A stretch of DNA of 31,836 nt, taken from positions 11,881 through 43,716 of the forward strand of contig DANZ01000060.1 in the NCBI GenBank assembly GCA_002501695.1. Reading direction: 5' to 3'. A program made the translations under genes and the position numbers. Origin of the DNA: Methanolobus sp. UBA474. GTDB taxonomy: Archaea > Halobacteriota > Methanosarcinia > Methanosarcinales > Methanosarcinaceae. The notes beneath the pieces are model-generated. The model ran no database searches, was not told where the DNA came from, and worked only from the letters and a program-made list of their open reading frames with translations. Shown here in pieces: positions 7,106 to 15,069 of this stretch (positions are counted from its first letter, which is position 1; every line of letters starts with the position of its first letter).

Positions 7106-8836
7106 ATGAAGCTTTATCCATTATCTGCCAGGTTCTCCTTGCTTTTAGTGCTCTTTGGCATGCTTATTCTGCCAATTGCATCATGTGAGGAAAACGTCTA
7201 TGTAATCGGGATACTTTCCCACAGAGGTCCGGACCACTCTCTTAACACACTGGCCGGAACTGCAGATTATCTATCAGATGAGGTTACTAATTGTACTTTC
7301 GAGATAATACCTCTGGATTATGATGAGATATTTCATGCCGTAAATAACGATAAAGTTGATTTTGTCCTGACTGATCCTTTTGTGTATGTGGAGCTGGAGT
7401 CCACTTATGGGATCAACAGGATCGCCACACTGAAGAACAGATGGGACGGCAAAGCCTATACGGAGTATGGAGGAGTGATCATTACAAGGTCCAATAACAC
7501 CGATATCAATCAGATAGGTGATCTTAAGGGCAAGTCATTAATGGCGGTCGATGAGCACTCTTTCGGTGGATTCTGGATAGCTGTGCGGACCATGGAGCAA
7601 AACGGGATCGATCATACCAGGGATTTCAGCCAGATCTCATTCGGAAAAACGCACGATGCAGTAGTCTATGCAGTCAGGAGTGGCACTGTGGATGCAGGTG
7701 TTATCAGAACTGACGTGCTGGAGCAGCTTGACGCTCAGGGGAAAGTCAATCTTTCGGAGTTCAAGGTGATCAATCAGCAATATGTGGAAGGTTTTCCCTT
7801 CGTGCTGAGCACCGAGCTATATCCGGAATGGGCATTCTCCAAAGTGAGTTCGATACCTCTTAATGTCTCTGAAGAGGTAACTATTGCATTGCTCAGTATG
7901 CCTTCTGATGATCTCGCTGCTCATCCCGGTAATTATGCAGGATGGACCATACCTCTGGACTATACTCCTGTGCATGATCTCATGAGGGAACTGCGGCTGG
8001 GTCCTTACGAGAATTATGGTAGGATCTCCCTGAATGAGGCAATAGCACAGCATTGGTACTGGGTGGTTCTTTTTTTCATGATGCTGGTACTTACTATCAC
8101 TTATGACCGCCTCACGACCGAGAAGATAAAAAAGTCCGAACTGGAAAGATCTAATAAGCTCAAGGACCTTTTTACCGATATCATGCGGCATGACCTCCTG
8201 AATCCGGCGGGAGCTATCAAAGGTTTCAATGAGATCTTGTACCTTAAAGAAGAGGATGCAGAAAAAAAGAAGATCATTGAGACCATAGCCCGACAAAGCG
8301 ATAAGCTCATATCTATGATCGATTCGGCCGCAAAGCTTGCAAAATTTGAGTCCTCTCATCAGCTGGACCTGAAGAAAAAGGACCTTGGAGCCATAGTAAG
8401 GAATGCGGCTGAAAGTATGGACCACGGGCTCAAAGACAAGAACATCACGCTGGAGCTTGCAATGCCTGGAAGATATCCTTCACAGGTCAATGAGGTCATT
8501 GAAGAGGTCTTCTCGAACCTTATGTCCAACGCTATCAAGTACAGTCCTGAAGGAAGCAGGATAAAAGTAGAGATAGTCGATGCAGGGGGTTACTGGAAAG
8601 TTCATGTCATCGACAATGGCGATGGTATAGCTGATGAGAACAAATCACGCATATTCGAGCGCTTTACAAGGGCTGACCGGAAGGGTATAAAAGGTTCCGG
8701 TCTTGGGCTTGCGATAGTCAAAAGGATTGTCGATCTACATAACGGATTTGTCGGTGTGAATGATAATCCCGAGGGCAAAGGTTCTATGTTCTGGGTCGCC
8801 CTGAAAAAATATGATCATGTCTCAACAATGCGTTAA
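7106..8836 (+). CDS. Sensor histidine kinase with PhnD-like extracytoplasmic binding domain
   Basis: The product is about 576 residues from the ATG at 7106; an in-frame TTG at 7094 is also possible and neither has a clear ribosome site. The N-terminus is a secretion signal whose IASC resembles a lipobox (Cys27). Residues 30-290 look like a PhnD/phosphonate-type solute-binding domain (FVLTDPFVYVELE, MAVDEHSFGG). A transmembrane helix lies at about 318-333. The kinase core follows: H box MRHDLLNP with probable phospho-His362, N box SNLMSNAIKYSP, DNGDGI, and GSGLGLAIV. It would sense an external ligand, possibly an oxyanion, and phosphorylate an unknown partner. No response regulator gene lies nearby. 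Its stop overlaps the stop of the convergent GXGXG gene through a shared TTAA. Confidence 0.88.
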   Translation: MKLYPLSARFSLLLVLFGMLILPIASCEENVYVIGILSHRGPDHSLNTLAGTADYLSDEVTNCTFEIIPLDYDEIFHAVNNDKVDFVLTDPFVYVELESTYGINRIATLKNRWDGKAYTEYGGVIITRSNNTDINQIGDLKGKSLMAVDEHSFGGFWIAVRTMEQNGIDHTRDFSQISFGKTHDAVVYAVRSGTVDAGVIRTDVLEQLDAQGKVNLSEFKVINQQYVEGFPFVLSTELYPEWAFSKVSSIPLNVSEEVTIALLSMPSDDLAAHPGNYAGWTIPLDYTPVHDLMRELRLGPYENYGRISLNEAIAQHWYWVVLFFMMLVLTITYDRLTTEKIKKSELERSNKLKDLFTDIMRHDLLNPAGAIKGFNEILYLKEEDAEKKKIIETIARQSDKLISMIDSAAKLAKFESSHQLDLKKKDLGAIVRNAAESMDHGLKDKNITLELAMPGRYPSQVNEVIEEVFSNLMSNAIKYSPEGSRIKVEIVDAGGYWKVHVIDNGDGIADENKSRIFERFTRADRKGIKGSGLGLAIVKRIVDLHNGFVGVNDNPEGKGSMFWVALKKYDHVSTMR

Positions 8837-9813
8837 TCTGCCTTTCTCATGGCTATGGACCCGTCGCGCATGCGTACTTCAATATACTTTTCCTTTTCAG
8901 GCCCAAGTTCATACTTGTTGTACAGGGCAGCGTCTATCCTGCCGGCTGCCATTATTTTATGCATGAGCGCAGTGTCTTCCTTCCCCATCCTGACCTTTGC
9001 AACAGGAGGATTTATTTGTACTCTGCTTCTGGAATATATGGTCCCGCCAGCCATCCCTGCACCAACATAGCCCTTTGCGTCCTTGAAAGCAAGCACTCCT
9101 CTTTTCATATAGGCGCCGGCGAACTCTCCTACATTGCCAAGGACAGCCACCGTTCCACCTTCAAGATGTGACCCTGTGTTCATGCCTGCATTCCCGTTGA
9201 CCATTACCGTGCCTTCACGCATAAGCACACCCGTACCGTTGTGTGCATTACCTTCTATGCGGATGGTTACGGGCTTGCTGCAGCGTGCCCCCACTGTTCC
9301 CCTGAGAATGCCGTCGTTGAGCAGAAGTGTCCTGTCATCGGGGTTGTATCGGTTCGAGAGCAGCACGTCGCTCCCGGGCCCGTTGCAGGCAATGTCGGTT
9401 ATTGAGCGGAACTTGCGATATTTTCCGATATCTGACTCGACCTCGATGATATTTCCCAATGGCTCGCTTATGCTGCCTGCGATATATAGTGTGCCTGCAG
9501 CCATACCCCAGGCAGCTTCAGGTCCTACATCACCGTCCACAAATATCCGGCCGGCATCTTCCACGCTGCCGCTTCCGCCCATGTGCTGCAGGTCTGCTCC
9601 TGCGCTGTAGGCAAAGTTCCTGCCGGTGTTCCCTGTTATGCGGACGTCTTTCCCGCTTTTTAATGCCCTTACAAGGTCACGGTAGGTCAGTTGCGTGCCT
9701 TTCTGGAACGGGATCACGCTGTCAGGCTCTAATGTCCTGTTGTGCCAGTGAAAGTTGTAAGTATAGTCCAGGAGATAGTCTGCGTTCCCTGTCACTTCTA
9801 TTTCGACCGGCAT
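8833..9813 (-). CDS. GXGXG-domain protein (glutamate synthase domain 3 / FwdC-like)
   Basis: The 326-residue product has the right-handed beta-helix repeats of the GXGXG family in its centre and C-terminal half, for example IRIEGNAHNGTGVLMREG, VMVNGNAGMNTGSHLEGG and VAVLGNVGEFAGAYMKRG. Such domains occur at the end of glutamate synthase and in formylmethanofuran dehydrogenase subunit C. Some methanogen homologues are labelled tributyrin esterase, which I would not adopt. The role is structural or scaffolding and the partner is unknown. It is the last gene of a minus-strand cluster with a ferredoxin only 6 bp upstream, so an electron-transfer complex is plausible. No other glutamate synthase domains are in the window. 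Confidence 0.8.
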   Translation of the reverse strand: MPVEIEVTGNADYLLDYTYNFHWHNRTLEPDSVIPFQKGTQLTYRDLVRALKSGKDVRITGNTGRNFAYSAGADLQHMGGSGSVEDAGRIFVDGDVGPEAAWGMAAGTLYIAGSISEPLGNIIEVESDIGKYRKFRSITDIACNGPGSDVLLSNRYNPDDRTLLLNDGILRGTVGARCSKPVTIRIEGNAHNGTGVLMREGTVMVNGNAGMNTGSHLEGGTVAVLGNVGEFAGAYMKRGVLAFKDAKGYVGAGMAGGTIYSRSRVQINPPVAKVRMGKEDTALMHKIMAAGRIDAALYNKYELGPEKEKYIEVRMRDGSIAMRKAD

Positions 9814-9819
9814 ACTGCT

Positions 9820-10188
9820 TTACCCGTGTATCAGTTGAGGAAGGCAGCGTGTGCATACCCATATACTTTCCATTTTATGTCTGACCGGCATCAAGTAACT
9901 GTCATTTTCTCCGCATCCGCAACTGAAGCACTGGATCGACGTATCGGTCTTCTTGGGCTGAGCATGCGCCTTTTCCGGACTGAATTCCAGTGTGTGCCTC
10001 TGCTCAATGGATATTGCGCCAACGGGGCACAGTCCAATGCAAAAGCCCATGCCATCGCAGAGTTCATCCGAGACTACCTTTGCCTTGCCATTGATAAGCT
10101 CTATTGCCCCCTCTGCGCATGGCGATATACATTTTCCGCATCCTGTACACTTCTCTTCATCTATCTTGACGATCGATCTTTTGACCAT
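9820..10188 (-). CDS. Ferredoxin with two 4Fe-4S motifs and a C-terminal Cys cluster
   Basis: This 122-residue protein has a first cluster motif CTGCGKCISPC (about 14-24) and a second, atypical one, CDGMGFCIGLCP (about 44-55), in which the first spacing is longer than in a standard CxxCxxC motif, as in some ferredoxins of anaerobes. The C-terminus carries four more cysteines (CFSCGC, then CTRCLP before LIHG) that look like a zinc-ribbon or rubredoxin-like knuckle. It probably transfers electrons in the cytoplasm. The gene lies 20 bp after the CGGC gene and 6 bp before the GXGXG gene, so the three are almost certainly co-transcribed. Confidence 0.85.
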   Translation of the reverse strand: MVKRSIVKIDEEKCTGCGKCISPCAEGAIELINGKAKVVSDELCDGMGFCIGLCPVGAISIEQRHTLEFSPEKAHAQPKKTDTSIQCFSCGCGENDSYLMPVRHKMESIWVCTRCLPQLIHG

Positions 10189-10208
10189 AACATACTCCCC
10201 GGGAAACC

Positions 10209-10529
10209 TCAGTGGTGTGTTCCCTCAACCAGTTTTATATTAGCATTGGTAATAGTCTTTTTTATCTCTTCGATATGGGGGCATTTAGGGTAATTATCCA
10301 TCTGCATGCAGGAGCCGAGGTGAATGACGTCCACTCCGTGTTTCAGGAGGGATTTTACCAGCCTGTGCACTCTGCGTCCGGAGCAGCCGCCACACGTGAA
10401 GAATGCTATCATCTCTGCATGCCGGTCATAATCCCTGAAATGCGCCGTACGCATATTGAATGCCTTGAAACATCCCACACCCGGGCACGCTTCCGATACG
10501 ATATCACATCGTATTATTGCTACCTTTAT
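10209..10529 (-). CDS. CGGC-domain protein, start codon unclear (possible ATA start)
   Basis: The protein carries FTCGGCSGRR in the middle plus many further Cys and His residues, matching the CGGC family thought to bind metal. The only standard start in frame is GTG at 10478, which would give 89 residues. However, the frame stays open upstream to 10535, and those codons read KVAIIRCDIVSEACPG, which looks like the natural first beta strand and an extra Cys pair of the family. The codon where a Met would be expected (10527-10529) is ATA. I therefore place the start there (106 residues) with low certainty; a sequencing error or a decayed start codon are alternatives. It belongs to the ferredoxin/GXGXG cluster. 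Its function is unknown, probably redox or metal related. Confidence 0.7.
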   Translation of the reverse strand: MKVAIIRCDIVSEACPGVGCFKAFNMRTAHFRDYDRHAEMIAFFTCGGCSGRRVHRLVKSLLKHGVDVIHLGSCMQMDNYPKCPHIEEIKKTITNANIKLVEGTHH

Positions 10530-10592
10530 TGCAGGTTTAGCATCTCCGATAGTATCAGCTCCGTTTTTACTGATCGTTTCTCAAATAAATAA

Positions 10593-10628
10593 GATCAGGG
10601 AAAGATCCCCTTAAAAAAGCTCCTGATC
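10593..10628 (-). terminator. Inverted repeat after the sulfite-reductase-like gene
   Basis: GATCAGG (10593-10599) and CCTGATC (10622-10628) can pair; the loop contains a run of six A on the plus strand (T on the transcript strand) and a GGGGATC...TCCC mini-stem. It overlaps the stop codon of the upstream gene and may partly end or process the transcript before the CGGC gene. A TATA-like TTATTTATTT follows at about 10580-10590 on the minus strand. Confidence 0.4.
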
Positions 10629-11286
10629 ACAGGCCGATCTCTTCCTTGAACCTGTCAAGACCCATCTCATCGATGACCCTGCCCAGGCGGTGCTTTGAAC
10701 CGTTGGTCTTGCAGAAGCTGATGATCTTATCAACAAGCCTGAGTACTTCATCCTCTGTCAGTTCATCTGCGATAACATCGGCAAGCCGTGGTTTGATAGC
10801 TGCGTTCCCTCCAACCATGAGTGTGTATCCTTTGGGAGTGCCCATGATCCCGATATCCTTTATGGCTGGTTCCGAGCATGAGTTCGCACATCCGGAAACC
10901 GCCATCTTGAATTTGGATGGAAGTGGCATTCCGTGATATAATTCATCAAGTTTCAATCCGAGACCGACAGCATCCTGTTGTCCGCGCTTACAGAATGTCG
11001 TGCCGGGGCATATCTTGATGCTCCTTACACAAATCCCTATGGCTGCACCCGGTTTTATTCCCAGGTCTTCCCAAGCCTTATCAAGGTCCTCTTCCTTCAA
11101 TCCTACAATAGCGACTCTCTGGGATGAAGTTACCTTTAATGTTGCAGCATTATACTTCTCTGCAACATCTGCGATCATGCGAAGCTGTTGAGCTGAAACG
11201 ATTCCACCGGGCAGGTGTGGTGCGATGGCGTATGTTTCCCGATCTCTCTGCAGGATAGCTCCTTTCTCAAGTAGGTCTTTTGACAT
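10627..11286 (-). CDS. Small sulfite/nitrite-reductase-like siroheme protein (methanogen Dsr-LP type)
   Basis: This 219-residue protein keeps the siroheme-[4Fe-4S] ligand pattern of sulfite and nitrite reductases: CPGTTFC (C93-x5-C99) and SGCANSC (C133-x3-C137). The N-terminal half-domain TLKVTSSQRVAIVGL is also typical. It lacks the ferredoxin domain and the F420 module of Fsr, so electrons must come from a partner. Small proteins of this kind are widespread in methanogens and their physiological reaction is not settled. The start has GGAG upstream at good spacing. The gene heads a minus-strand cluster with a CGGC protein, a ferredoxin and a GXGXG protein and is divergent from an HxlR regulator. 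A full Fsr is encoded at 22.4 kb. Confidence 0.88.
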   Translation of the reverse strand: MSKDLLEKGAILQRDRETYAIAPHLPGGIVSAQQLRMIADVAEKYNAATLKVTSSQRVAIVGLKEEDLDKAWEDLGIKPGAAIGICVRSIKICPGTTFCKRGQQDAVGLGLKLDELYHGMPLPSKFKMAVSGCANSCSEPAIKDIGIMGTPKGYTLMVGGNAAIKPRLADVIADELTEDEVLRLVDKIISFCKTNGSKHRLGRVIDEMGLDRFKEEIGL

Positions 11287-11351
11287 GTGAATTCACTCCT
11301 TCATCCAAAATTACTTATGTATCAGCATGTATATTATGAAGGGGACATATA

Positions 11352-11375
11352 TATCCAGTAGTTTCTAATTGGATA
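11352..11375. promoter_or_regulatory. Candidate operator TATCCA-N12-TGGATA in the hxlR promoter
   Basis: TATCCA (11352-11357) and TGGATA (11370-11375) form an inverted repeat between a TATA-like box (ACATATATAT, 11345-11354) and the ATG at 11378. The predicted transcription start falls on or next to the start codon, so the repeat covers the start region. It could bind the HxlR protein itself and also control the divergent sulfite-reductase-like cluster. Confidence 0.5.
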
Positions 11376-11377
11376 CT

Positions 11378-11734
11378 ATGAAAGACTGCACTATCTATAA
11401 GACAGTTGATATCATCGGAAAGAAATGGTCGCTTTGCATCCTTCTTGAACTGTACAAGGGCGAGCAAAAGCAAAAGCGTTTCAATGAGCTCAAGGCCAGA
11501 CTCCAGGACGTGACTCCGAAAACACTGTCCTTAAGACTGAAAGAACTTGAGGAGCAGGGATTCATCCGAAAGACTATCGATAACTCCTCAGTTCCCATCA
11601 AATGTGAGTATTCCCTCACGGAAAGCGGTGAAGAGTTCCTCGATATCATTCAGAATATCAAGAAATGGGGCCTTAAGTGGAAATTCGGGAACGATGAATG
11701 TGAGAGATCTAACTGTAAGCTCTGTCAGTTATAA
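11378..11734 (+). CDS. HxlR-family winged-helix transcriptional regulator
   Basis: The 118-residue product starts MKDCTIYKTVDIIGKKWSL, the standard HxlR N-terminus with a Cys near the start, followed by the winged helix (RFNELKARLQDVTPKTLS, then LKELEEQGFIRK). It ends with a three-Cys tail, CERSNCKLC, suggesting redox or metal sensing, which is an inference. I prefer the ATG at 11378 over an in-frame TTG at 11369 because the TATA box position implies an mRNA that begins at about this ATG (leaderless). It is divergent from the small sulfite-reductase-like gene, its probable target. Confidence 0.88.
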   Translation: MKDCTIYKTVDIIGKKWSLCILLELYKGEQKQKRFNELKARLQDVTPKTLSLRLKELEEQGFIRKTIDNSSVPIKCEYSLTESGEEFLDIIQNIKKWGLKWKFGNDECERSNCKLCQL

Positions 11735-11791
11735 TTGTAACGGTGCGGTAAAGTAAGTTAACGGAATTAATGATCCGGGTTGTGTGATCGT

Positions 11792-11977
11792 ATGGACAAG
11801 CAGTTAAGAAGACCCAAGAATAACAGGGTGATTGCAGGCGTTTGCAGCGGCATTGGAGAATACCTTGGAGTAGACCCGGTAGTGATAAGATTACTCCTGG
11901 TAGTTGCAACTCTGATGGGAGGCTCCGGTATACTGATCTACCTGGTGGCATGGGTACTCATCCCTGAAGAAGTTTAA
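11792..11977 (+). CDS. PspC-domain small membrane protein
   Basis: The 61-residue product starts with the basic segment MDKQLRRPKNNRVIAGVCSG and continues GIGEYLGVDPVVIRLLLVV, the PspC signature. One or two hydrophobic stretches (about 30-57) end in AWVLIPEE, again typical. A GTG four codons upstream (11780) is in frame, but the ATG gives the usual length. It is a cytoplasmic-membrane protein linked to phage-shock-type stress in bacteria. It lies about 10 kb from pspA-pspAA and 57 bp after the HxlR gene, so read-through from that promoter is possible. Confidence 0.88.
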   Translation: MDKQLRRPKNNRVIAGVCSGIGEYLGVDPVVIRLLLVVATLMGGSGILIYLVAWVLIPEEV

Positions 11978-12123
11978 GGGAATGTCCTCCTTATTCCTGC
12001 CATACAGTTTGCTAACATAGTTTTTCTGCCGTTTGAATGACCAAAGTCATAAATACACAGTTGACCATTTATAAGTGGGGACAGATACGCAGCTTGGAGT
12101 GAACTGGGCACTGGTGGTATGGC

Positions 12124-12708
12124 GTGAGTAGGCTTTCAAAAACATTTATGATATTTCTGCTTATATTATTGTGGTCTCTACTGGCAACAGGATGCATCGG
12201 GAACAATGAAGATACATCCGAGGATGAGATGACCGGTCCCGCGGAAGAGCTGCAGGAAGACCCGGAGATAGATAGTATGATTGTCTCAAGCAGTGCCTTT
12301 GAGGATGGCGGGCAGATCCCGGTAAGATATACCTGTGACGGTGAGAATATCAACCCTCCTATTGAATTTGAGAATTTTCCGGAGGGAACGAAAGGCCTGG
12401 TGCTTATACTGGATGATCCTGATGCTCCCTCCGGTAGTTTCACTCATTGGCTGGTCTGGGATATACCGCCCGGATCCCGGATAGATGAGAACACTGTTCC
12501 CGGGACCGTGGGGAAGAACACTTTCGGACAAGCTGCGTATGCTGGTCCGTGTCCTTCTTTGGGAACGCACCGATACCATTTTAAGGTGTTTGCACTTGAT
12601 ATAGAGCTTAATCTTCAAGGGGGGTCCGGGATAGGACAGGTTGAAGGATCAATGCAGGGTCATATTCTTGCACAGGGGCAACTAACGGGGAAATATGGCA
12701 GAGCTTAG
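12124..12708 (+). CDS. YbhB/YbcL-family (PEBP) lipoprotein
   Basis: The start is GTG with GGTGGT upstream. The 194-residue product has a signal peptide whose LLATGC makes Cys24 the probable lipidated residue. A short acidic linker (about 28-50) comes next, then a phosphatidylethanolamine-binding-protein fold: IPVRYTCDGENINPP, LVLILDDPDAPSGSFTHWLVWDIPP, and AYAGPCPSLGTHRYHFKVFALD. The DPDAP, THW and GPCP elements that form the anion pocket in the family are all present. It is probably anchored outside the cytoplasmic membrane. The function of archaeal members is unknown. Glycerate kinase starts 26 bp downstream and may be co-transcribed. Confidence 0.9.
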   Translation: MSRLSKTFMIFLLILLWSLLATGCIGNNEDTSEDEMTGPAEELQEDPEIDSMIVSSSAFEDGGQIPVRYTCDGENINPPIEFENFPEGTKGLVLILDDPDAPSGSFTHWLVWDIPPGSRIDENTVPGTVGKNTFGQAAYAGPCPSLGTHRYHFKVFALDIELNLQGGSGIGQVEGSMQGHILAQGQLTGKYGRA

Positions 12709-12734
12709 ACTTTAATATTTTAAGAGGTTCGTTC

Positions 12735-14063
12735 ATGTTAAGCAATCTTAGGGATGACGCCGTGGGAATAGTATCAGAGGCTATCGCTGCTGTGAACCCA
12801 TATGTGTGCGTTCGGCGGTCTGTACAGAGGAAAGGCAACACTTTACATGTCGGAAGCAGGTCTTATAATATTTCCTCCTACGAGAACATTTACGTAGTTG
12901 CCTTCGGGAAAGCCTCTATCTCCATGTCTGCAGCTCTTGAGGATATACTGGATGAGCAACTGTCTGAAGGCTATGCGATAACCAAGTACGGATTCTCAGG
13001 TTCCCTTAAGAAGGTAAAGGTTATGGAAGCAGGTCATCCGATACCTGACGACAACGGAGTGCTTGCGGCAAAGAAGATACGGGATTTCCTTGAGAGAACA
13101 GGCCCGAAAGACTTTATATTCTTCCTGATATCCGGGGGCGGATCGGCGCTCATGACCCTCCCGCGCAAGGGCATAACCCTTGCAGATATCATCAATCTTA
13201 CGGATAAACTCCTGCGCGTCGGAGCTACCATAGACGAAGTAAATACTGTCCGCAAGCACCTCTCCGCAGTAAAGGGCGGAGGGCTTGCAAAGATCGCATA
13301 TCCCTCCGAGTCAGTAAGTCTGATCCTGTCGGATGTTGTAGGTGATCCACTGGATGTCATAGCCTCCGGGCCGACCGTTCCTGACAGGTCTACATTTGAA
13401 GATTTCCAGGAAATTGTGCAAAGGTACGGTCTGCAGCTCTCCCCGGCAGTCCAGGGTTTACTGGAAGACGGGCTTGAGGGCGTTATAGAGGACACTCCCA
13501 AGTCAGAGGGCCTTATATTTGAGAAATGCTACAATTACCTTGTAGGTAACAATTTCCTTGCACTTCGGGAAGCTGAAAAGAAAGCTAATGAGCTTGGCTA
13601 TAACACCCTGCTGCTGACATCTTCTCTTGCCGGTGAGGCAAAGGAGGTTGCAAAGGTGATCGCATCTATAGCAAAGGAAGAACGGTCAAAAGCCGTACCA
13701 CTTCCCTTGCCTGTATGTATCCTTGCAGGCGGGGAGCCCACGGTCACTCTAAAGGGGAGGGGTAAAGGCGGAAGATGCCAGGAGCTTGCCCTTTCTTTTG
13801 CCCTGGAGGTCGAGGGCCTTAAAAACGTGCTTCTTCTGGCCGCTGCAACAGACGGCAATGACGGCCCTACGGATGCAGCAGGCGCTTTTGCAACCGGTGA
13901 TACTGTGGAGAAAGGGCAGGATGTACATATTGATGCGAGGGTTATGCTCCAGCATAACAATTCTTACCAGTTCTTCAAGGAAACCGAGGACCTGTTTATG
14001 ACAGGACCCACAGGGACCAATGTAATGGATATATACGTCCTGCTTGTAAGAGGGGATATTTGA
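12735..14063 (+). CDS. Glycerate 2-kinase (DUF4147/MOFRL type)
   Basis: The 442-residue protein has the two-domain layout of type II glycerate kinases. The N-terminal domain contains VVAFGKASISM, AGHPIPDD, ISGGGSALMTLP and NTVRKHLSAVKGGGLA. The C-terminal MOFRL domain contains GGEPTVTLKGRGKGGRCQEL, AAATDGNDGPTDAAGA and TGPTGTNVMDIYVLL. Archaeal homologues phosphorylate D-glycerate to 2-phosphoglycerate, which would feed into enolase and pyruvate kinase (pyk lies at 5.5 kb). AGAGG sits upstream of the ATG. The gene follows the PEBP lipoprotein gene by 26 bp and converges on a TatD-like hydrolase. Confidence 0.92.
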   Translation: MLSNLRDDAVGIVSEAIAAVNPYVCVRRSVQRKGNTLHVGSRSYNISSYENIYVVAFGKASISMSAALEDILDEQLSEGYAITKYGFSGSLKKVKVMEAGHPIPDDNGVLAAKKIRDFLERTGPKDFIFFLISGGGSALMTLPRKGITLADIINLTDKLLRVGATIDEVNTVRKHLSAVKGGGLAKIAYPSESVSLILSDVVGDPLDVIASGPTVPDRSTFEDFQEIVQRYGLQLSPAVQGLLEDGLEGVIEDTPKSEGLIFEKCYNYLVGNNFLALREAEKKANELGYNTLLLTSSLAGEAKEVAKVIASIAKEERSKAVPLPLPVCILAGGEPTVTLKGRGKGGRCQELALSFALEVEGLKNVLLLAAATDGNDGPTDAAGAFATGDTVEKGQDVHIDARVMLQHNNSYQFFKETEDLFMTGPTGTNVMDIYVLLVRGDI

Positions 14064-14078
14064 AATCCGGATCATTTC

Positions 14079-14930
14079 TCATATCTCTATGTCCACACTA
14101 TATACCTTTTCAGGGTTCTCCTTGTGGATCTTCCAGAAAGCGTCCTCTCCATACTGCTCTGCAAGCTTGAGCGTCCTTTTTGGGATGGTCTTTGGCCCCA
14201 GCACAGTCCCCGGTCTTTGTGGGTCATCGATGTAATCCGTTTCCATCATGAATCGGGTGCCCTGTCCAAGGGCTTCCTCTATGGCTCCCTTCCCTGCAAG
14301 TACTCCGGGAAATATGCCAAGCTTTTCACATACGCTGATCAGGGGTGGAGCATAGTGTTTGACAACCCTGTGCAGTTTTATTCCTGTCCTCTCCGCCCGC
14401 CCTGCAATATCCATAAGTTCAGGCTCCCCTACGCTTTCAGTATGCAGCTGCACGGCGCAGTCCAGATCGGCGGCAAGCGAGAATGCATGCTCCATCACTT
14501 CGTTTGACGCATCCCATACCTCTGCAGAAACCGGGTAATGTGGTCTTCCGCTCTTAAGGCCCACTGCCAGTCCTCTTTCCACATAGCCTGCGGCAATATC
14601 GAGTCCGCCCTTCATGGTCTCTTTTGCTTTCTCAAGGTCCATGTATTCAAGCAATTTGCTTATCTCTGCCGGATGGACCCCGAGCACAGGAAAAGATGTG
14701 ATACCGGTCTGGTTTATCTGCCTGGAGATGTCAATGGTCTCTTCGAAGACAGCTATATGGTCCTCAGGTCTGGTAACTTTTATTCCCAGCGTCCAGCTTG
14801 GCTTCATGACAAGGAATATATGTGTGCCGCCTGCATTCTGGAATTCCTTAACGGCTCTGAGCCCCATGGCTCTGGGGTCGATGTGCATGTGCTCGTCTGT
14901 TATTGGGAACGGGGCGGATGTCTTCATCAC
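14079..14930 (-). CDS. TatD-like metal-dependent hydrolase
   Basis: The 283-residue protein resembles the archaeal TIM-barrel hydrolases near TatD. The metal motif HMHID (H14, H16) follows the first strand, and further candidate ligands are in VGLKSGRPHYP, VQLHTES, VVKHYAP and METDYIDD near the C-terminal end of the barrel. It is probably cytoplasmic; the substrate is unknown. The gene begins with two ATG codons in a row, and I give the first. It is divergent from the isocitrate-dehydrogenase-like gene. It could equally be called a predicted metal-dependent hydrolase without commitment to DNase activity. Confidence 0.82.
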   Translation of the reverse strand: MMKTSAPFPITDEHMHIDPRAMGLRAVKEFQNAGGTHIFLVMKPSWTLGIKVTRPEDHIAVFEETIDISRQINQTGITSFPVLGVHPAEISKLLEYMDLEKAKETMKGGLDIAAGYVERGLAVGLKSGRPHYPVSAEVWDASNEVMEHAFSLAADLDCAVQLHTESVGEPELMDIAGRAERTGIKLHRVVKHYAPPLISVCEKLGIFPGVLAGKGAIEEALGQGTRFMMETDYIDDPQRPGTVLGPKTIPKRTLKLAEQYGEDAFWKIHKENPEKVYSVDIEI

Positions 14931-15069
14931 TTATAAATCGCCTTTATTCAAAATAATCCTGTTGCCTGCAGGGCAGTTTTAATTCTTTTTGAGATCACTG
15001 TGAAATATCCTGAGAATATCCCCAAGGCTTAAGAATCAAACATGCATTAAGGTGGTCGGTGAAAATTAT

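Noticed and set aside
10526..10543. Five-codon leader peptide ahead of the CGGC gene
   Set aside because: GGAG touches the ATG, which is too close for initiation, and the frame is too short to judge; more likely part of a start-codon or indel problem.
11287..11296. GTGAATTCAC palindrome next to the start of the sulfite-reductase-like gene, as a further sulfur-regulon site
   Set aside because: The half sites are in the reverse arrangement (TGTGAA-TTCAC instead of TTCACA-N2-TGTGAA) and lie between ribosome site and ATG, so it does not fit the motif.
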